Source: Acidobacteriota bacterium (GTDB lineage: Bacteria > Acidobacteriota > Terriglobia > Terriglobales > Acidobacteriaceae). Taken from it: a stretch of 10,002 bases of DNA. The notes beneath the pieces were generated by a model. That model ran no database searches. It saw nothing but the letters and a program-made list of their open reading frames with translations, and had not been told where the DNA came from. How positions within the stretch are numbered: the first letter of the stretch is position 1; every line of letters begins with the position of its first letter. Position numbers and translations under genes: made by a program. This document shows positions 6,223-10,002 of this stretch, in pieces. The DNA lies in the NCBI GenBank assembly GCA_021780095.1, contig JAJXZK010000391.1, positions 1 through 10,002 on the forward strand. Reading direction: 5' to 3'.

Positions 6223-8163
6223 TCAGGCGCATTCCTCATACTGTTCAAATGGACTCGCCGGCAGCAGCAGGCTGAAGACTGTGCCACCGCACCCATTGCC
6301 CAAACGAGAGCGAGCCTGAATCTGCCCGCGATGTTTCTCGATGATGCCGCGAGAAATCCACAAGCCGAGTCCAGTGCCGTTCATTCCCTTGGTGGTGTAG
6401 AAGGGTTCGTACATGCGCCGCATCACCGCCGGCGGGATACCATGGCCAGTATCCGCAATCGTGATCCGGATGGCAGGAATTCCCCTTCTCCGGACTCGCG
6501 CCCGCGTGGTCCGCACGATGAGACGTCCCCCAGAGCGCATCGAGTCAATCGCATTGCCAATCAGATTATTCAGCACCTGGCGGATATCCCCTTCATAGCA
6601 AACAATAGGCCCGGCGCCGCGATGTTGCAGCTCCAGTCGAATATCCGAGTTTGAAATGCGTCCGTGATAGAGCGCCAGCGTCGGACCCAGCAATTCTTCC
6701 AACGTGATAAGGCGAGGCTTGGTCGATTGACGATGAAACCGCAGCGTTTGAATGGAGATCTGCGTGACACGCTGCAGTTCCTGGTCCGCTGCATCGAGAA
6801 ACGAAGCCACCTCTGCCGGAATATCATTACTGCGCCGCGCCAGGTACAGGAGGTTTGTGATCGCCTCCAGAGGATTATTAATCTCATGCGAGATGGAAGC
6901 GGCCAGCCTTCCCACGGCGGCCAGCTTTTCGCTTTGAATCAACGCCGATTCCGCCTGCTTCTGAGTGGACAGGTCCGTGGCGAACACTGCAATCTCGGTC
7001 GACTCGTCGCCGCTTCTTGCGGACGGGATGATTGTGGCTCCGACCAGGAAGGGAAGTAGCCGGCCATCTTTGGCGCGAAGAGATTTCTCGTAGGACGTTG
7101 CCGTCCCCGTGGCGCGAAGTTCCGCCCTGGCCTTCTCATCGGCGAAGGCGAATTCGGCCGGAGTCAGATCGCTCCATCGCAGACCGCCCGCGGCCACTTC
7201 TTCCGTCGTATAGCCCAGCAGCTTCAGAATCGCAGGGTTGGCGTACGATATGCCGCCGTCAAAGTCTCCAATGATCATGCCAACCGTGGAGTGCTCAATC
7301 AGTCGGCGAAATCTCTCGTCGCTGCGATGCAGGTTCGAGTCGGTACGCTTTTGCTGATCGATGTCAGAGAACGCCACCACTCCGCCAGAGACATGGCCTG
7401 TCTCATCGAATATCGGAGCGGCCGCCACGCTGATCCATGCAATGGCGCCATCGCCTCGCTGATACAGCAAGTCTTGCGGCGCGATGGGTTCCTCCGAAGA
7501 TATCGCCCGCGGAAGCGGGTACTCGTCGGCCTCCACGCGCCGTCCGTCGGGATGAAACGCGACCCATCGATCATGCGGCGGACGTCCGGCAATTTCGTCA
7601 ATCGGACAGCGCAGGATTCGCTCTATACTGCGATTCCCCAGGATCACCCTGCCGGCGGAATCCACCAGAAGAATCCCCACCGGAACGTTTTCCAGAACGA
7701 CCTGCGTCGTTTCTCGTTCACGCTTCAATTCAGTCAGCGCACGGTCACGGTCGCGCAATGTGTCGCGGATTTCATATTGGCGCTTGCGGGCTCGCAGCGC
7801 GGCGCGGACACTGCTGATCAGCGTAGCGGCTCGAATCGGGCGTTCCAGCAGAATCGGGGAGCCGATCGACATGTGGTCGTAGTCTGTGCGATAGCCTGGG
7901 GGAACGTCTCGGTTGGCGTTGGTCAGTATCATGATTGGAAGATCCGACCACTCCGGCTGTTGTCGTATCCGGTCACTCAGTTGTTGCACCAAAGCAGGCT
8001 GTAGCGCCTCCTCCGCGATCAGCAGTGGGCCCACTTCTTCGTGACTCCTCAAAAATGACAGGTCTTCGCACACCTCCGCCGCCAGCCCATTCTGATGAAG
8101 GACTCCGACGATCAGCTCCCCGTCCCGACCCGTGGGTGCGATAGCACGTACGACCAAACTCAT
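6223..8163 (-). CDS. Hybrid-like sensor histidine kinase: degenerate receiver, two PAS domains, HisKA, HATPase
   Basis: A 646-residue cytoplasmic kinase without membrane segments. Residues about 4-128 look like a receiver domain but lack the phospho-acceptor: beta-3 reads LLIAEEAL rather than an Asp-containing strand, and the expected Lys near 108 is replaced (LLERPIR). A helical linker (about 125-155) leads to PAS1 (about 153-272, VLENVPVGILLVD) and PAS2 (about 282-400, LIEHSTVGMIIGD). The HisKA domain follows with phospho-His426 in SISHEINNPLEAI. The ATPase domain has the N-box around NNLIGNAIDSM (532-542), G1 DTGHGIP (571-577), F-box FYTTK (588-592) and G2 GTGLGL (596-601), all intact, so it should be catalytically active. 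It starts 22 bp after the kaiC-like gene, so the two form one transcript. No response regulator gene is in the window. PAS ligands are unknown; no heme or flavin-binding signature could be assigned with confidence. Confidence 0.92.
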   Translation of the reverse strand: MSLVVRAIAPTGRDGELIVGVLHQNGLAAEVCEDLSFLRSHEEVGPLLIAEEALQPALVQQLSDRIRQQPEWSDLPIMILTNANRDVPPGYRTDYDHMSIGSPILLERPIRAATLISSVRAALRARKRQYEIRDTLRDRDRALTELKRERETTQVVLENVPVGILLVDSAGRVILGNRSIERILRCPIDEIAGRPPHDRWVAFHPDGRRVEADEYPLPRAISSEEPIAPQDLLYQRGDGAIAWISVAAAPIFDETGHVSGGVVAFSDIDQQKRTDSNLHRSDERFRRLIEHSTVGMIIGDFDGGISYANPAILKLLGYTTEEVAAGGLRWSDLTPAEFAFADEKARAELRATGTATSYEKSLRAKDGRLLPFLVGATIIPSARSGDESTEIAVFATDLSTQKQAESALIQSEKLAAVGRLAASISHEINNPLEAITNLLYLARRSNDIPAEVASFLDAADQELQRVTQISIQTLRFHRQSTKPRLITLEELLGPTLALYHGRISNSDIRLELQHRGAGPIVCYEGDIRQVLNNLIGNAIDSMRSGGRLIVRTTRARVRRRGIPAIRITIADTGHGIPPAVMRRMYEPFYTTKGMNGTGLGLWISRGIIEKHRGQIQARSRLGNGCGGTVFSLLLPASPFEQYEECA

Positions 8164-8185
8164 TCCGATAACCCCATCCGCTAGT

Positions 8186-9655
8186 TCAACGCTTTCCTTC
8201 CATAAAATTGGGAACTCCCGTCAGAACTCCCTGGAAACCGCTGATCGGCTCGCCCATTTCGACCCCTTGGTTGCTCATGCGCAGCTCCCGCAGCGTTCGC
8301 TCGTGCGGACCGACCCGTTGCTTCACGACCGAGATCAACTGCCGGATTTCACCTTGCGCCTCAAAGTAGCGCAGCATAACTACGGTGTCCGACAGATAGC
8401 TGACGTCGATCTCCGATTGCATGTCGCCGACCAGCCCGTGCTGCGTAAAGATGAGAAACGTGACCACGCCTTTCTGATTCAGGAACGCCAGCAGTTCGTG
8501 CAGATGCAGCGTCAAGTCGCGTTCCCCTGGCATTGAGGTTAAATAGCCATTGAGACTGTCGAGGACAACAATTCGGGTGTCATTCTTCTCCACGTCGTCT
8601 CGGATCTGCGCAACAAACTCGCCCGGGGAAAGTTCAGCCGGGTTCACCTGCGACATCGCGAGCGTGCCTTGTTCGATCTGGTCGCGCACCGGCATTCCCA
8701 GGCTGGCCATCCGGTCCTGGGCTGTGCGCAGCCCTTCGTCGAAGACATATACGATGGCGCGATCGCCGCGTTTTGCGGCAGCACGAGCGAAGATCATCGC
8801 GAGTGTAGATTTACCGCTGCCGGACGGTCCCAGCAACAACGTCGCCGATCCGCGATTGACACCGCCTCCAAACATCTTGTCCAGAGCGGGCAAACCGCTT
8901 TGGACTCTTTCTCCCTCGAAGCTGGAAGAATGTTCGCTGGCAATGAGTCGCGGGTAAACGGCCAGGCCGCCATGCTGGATTGTGTAATCGTGAAATCCCT
9001 CGCGATACGCGCTCCCTCGTAGCTTCAGGATTTCGATTTGGCGCCGAGTGACTCCGTAGGAACGAGAGAGCTTCTCCAGTCGAATCACACCGTGGGCGAT
9101 GCTTTGCAGTTGCATATCGCTGCCCTCGGCGGTGCGATCGTCCAGTAGCAGCACCGTGGCATCGCGACCGACAAAAAAATGTTTCAGCGCCAGCAACTGG
9201 CGGCGATAACGCATCGGGTCGGCGGCCAGCAGTCGAAGCTCGGAGACGGAATCGATTACCACGCGATCGGGCTGCACATGATCGATCATCTTGGTCAGCT
9301 TTTGGATGGTGTCGGAGAGCTCGACCTCGCTTGGATGGAAGACGGTATATTGCTGATCGCGGTTCAAACTGGCTTCGGTCGGAATGAACTCCGCGACCGG
9401 GAGATTGACTGGATCCCAACCGTGCGACCGGGCCGAACCTTCCAATTCCGCTTGCGATTCAGAAAGCGTGATGTAGAGCGCTTTCTCGCCGTTCTGAACT
9501 CCTGCCAGTATGAATTGCATTGCGAGGGTTGTTTTACCAGTGCCCGGGTTTCCTTCCACCAGGTACATCTGGCTGGCAGGAAGGCCCCCATTTAAAATGT
9601 CGTCTAGCCCTGGAACCCCGGTACCAAGTCGGGTGATCGTATAGTTGTCGCTCAT
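8186..9655 (-). CDS. KaiC-like double RecA-domain ATPase
   Basis: A 489-residue protein with two tandem KaiC/RecA-type ATPase domains. Domain I (about 8-240) has Walker A GNPGTGKTT (35-43) and Walker B VVIDS (132-136). Domain II (about 248-475) has Walker A GPSGSGKST (276-284) and Walker B VVLDS (363-367). The catalytic Glu pair of KaiC is partly kept: Ser65-Glu66 in domain I and Asp306-Glu307 in domain II. The segment matching the KaiC phosphorylation site reads VSYLSDT, with Ser419 at the S431 position and Tyr420 at T432. At 489 residues it is shorter than cyanobacterial KaiC (about 519) and seems to lack its C-terminal KaiA-binding tail. I chose the ATG at 9655 because the domain begins right after it (MSDNYTITRLGTGVPGLDDIL) and GGAAA lies just upstream; the frame continues to 9820 but that extension is not KaiC-like. 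With no kaiA or kaiB nearby, a role in a signalling pathway with the downstream kinase is more likely than a true clock. Confidence 0.9.
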   Translation of the reverse strand: MSDNYTITRLGTGVPGLDDILNGGLPASQMYLVEGNPGTGKTTLAMQFILAGVQNGEKALYITLSESQAELEGSARSHGWDPVNLPVAEFIPTEASLNRDQQYTVFHPSEVELSDTIQKLTKMIDHVQPDRVVIDSVSELRLLAADPMRYRRQLLALKHFFVGRDATVLLLDDRTAEGSDMQLQSIAHGVIRLEKLSRSYGVTRRQIEILKLRGSAYREGFHDYTIQHGGLAVYPRLIASEHSSSFEGERVQSGLPALDKMFGGGVNRGSATLLLGPSGSGKSTLAMIFARAAAKRGDRAIVYVFDEGLRTAQDRMASLGMPVRDQIEQGTLAMSQVNPAELSPGEFVAQIRDDVEKNDTRIVVLDSLNGYLTSMPGERDLTLHLHELLAFLNQKGVVTFLIFTQHGLVGDMQSEIDVSYLSDTVVMLRYFEAQGEIRQLISVVKQRVGPHERTLRELRMSNQGVEMGEPISGFQGVLTGVPNFMEGKR

Positions 9656-9692
9656 AGAGTTTCCAAAGAATCGAGTCGGAGCTGCCAAAAGT

Positions 9693-9701
9693 AACATACC
9701 A
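9693..9701 (-). promoter_or_regulatory. Possible extended -10 element for the kaiC-like/kinase operon
   Basis: Read on the minus strand this is TGG-TATGTT, a fair match to an extended -10 (TGn followed by TATnnT). It would start transcription about 30 nt before the ATG at 9655. No recognisable -35 is found 16-18 bp upstream, so the call rests on the -10 alone. Confidence 0.25.
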
Positions 9702-9744
9702 GAAAAAGGCGTTTCGCCGGCTCCTGGCGTCGAGCGGCAGGTCG

Positions 9745-9768
9745 CATACCCATCAAAATAGAGGTATG
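9745..9768. repeat. Short inverted repeat upstream of the kaiC-like gene
   Basis: CATACC (9745-9750) and GGTATG (9763-9768) are exact inverted copies 12 bp apart, and a third copy of CATACC sits at 9695-9700 overlapping the possible -10. They could be half-sites for a regulator. Six-base arms are short enough to arise by chance. Confidence 0.3.
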
Positions 9769-10002
9769 GAGGCATAGGGTCTCTGGCTTCAATCGCCGCT
9801 TTCGTTAGGATGCGATTCACGGGTCGATTACTGCTTGGCGGGGGCGTATACCCGGAGCATTACGTGGTTGGCCCTCGGAAATGTCAGAACCATCGCTCCC
9901 AGTCGGTTAGCGGTCGGCGCCGGTGACGCCAAACCATTGATTCGACTATGTGATGGCACCACAAGGCCACGTAGTGCGGGGGGCAACCCACACACATTTC
10001 AG

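Larger units (their letters stand above)
9656..10002. other. Intergenic region upstream of the kaiC-like gene, no gene recognised
   Basis: About 350 bp without a coding frame I can support. The kaiC frame stays open to 9820, but the 55 extra residues have no relation to the KaiC fold and begin far from any good ribosome site. A near-perfect inverted pair, CATTACGTGG (9858-9867) and CCACGTAGTG (9967-9976; one mismatch), is separated by about 100 bp, and a G6 run lies just right of it. No tRNA, hairpin-plus-U terminator or end of a further gene is apparent. Confidence 0.5.

Noticed and set aside
7291..8004. Plus-strand open frame of 237 codons opposite the histidine kinase
   Set aside because: The kinase reading has PAS and receiver-like patterns; this frame is an antisense shadow.
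9656..9820. 55-residue N-terminal extension of the KaiC-like protein
   Set aside because: The KaiC fold starts right after the ATG at 9655, which has a GGAAA upstream; the extension has no domain character and its own start lacks a ribosome site.
9858..9976. CATTACGTGG / CCACGTAGTG inverted pair as transposon ends
   Set aside because: Ten-base imperfect arms around about 100 bp with no flanking target duplication; chance cannot be excluded.

Overview
The window reads as chromosomal DNA from a Gram-negative-type bacterium of moderately high GC (high fifties per cent by eye). An envelope-spanning tripartite efflux operon (membrane fusion protein plus ABC pump), a two-domain KaiC-like ATPase paired with a PAS histidine kinase, and a small basic protein of a kind I associate with Acidobacteriota and some Burkholderiales make a soil acidobacterium a reasonable but unproven guess. 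I see no tRNA, rRNA, insertion sequence, phage gene or CRISPR array.

Region 1 (1-1867, + strand): the C-terminal part of a PLP-dependent D-amino-acid deaminase/aldolase-like enzyme, cut by the window edge, followed after 58 bp by a complete amidase-signature hydrolase. They are probably co-transcribed and suggest catabolism of amides or D-amino-acid derivatives.

Region 2 (1893-5831, - strand): a four-gene operon read right to left. A TetR-type repressor is followed by a HlyD-type membrane fusion protein, an ABC ATPase and an ABC-2 permease, and every junction is a 4-bp ATGA stop/start overlap. A near-perfect palindrome lies just in front of the repressor start and is the likely autoregulatory operator. 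The permease ends convergently 25 bp from the amidase.

Region 3 (5832-6222): a divergent intergenic region holding the operator, a GC-rich hairpin, and a tiny basic protein of about 49 aa on the + strand.

Region 4 (6223-9655, - strand): a two-gene signalling unit. A double-RecA KaiC-like ATPase is followed 22 bp later by a histidine kinase built from a degenerate receiver, two PAS domains, HisKA and HATPase. No kaiA or kaiB lies in the window. The two proteins probably act in one signalling pathway, with the kinase output passing to a response regulator encoded elsewhere.

Region 5 (9656-10002): about 350 bp upstream of the kaiC-like gene with no convincing gene. It holds a possible extended -10 and a few short inverted repeats.
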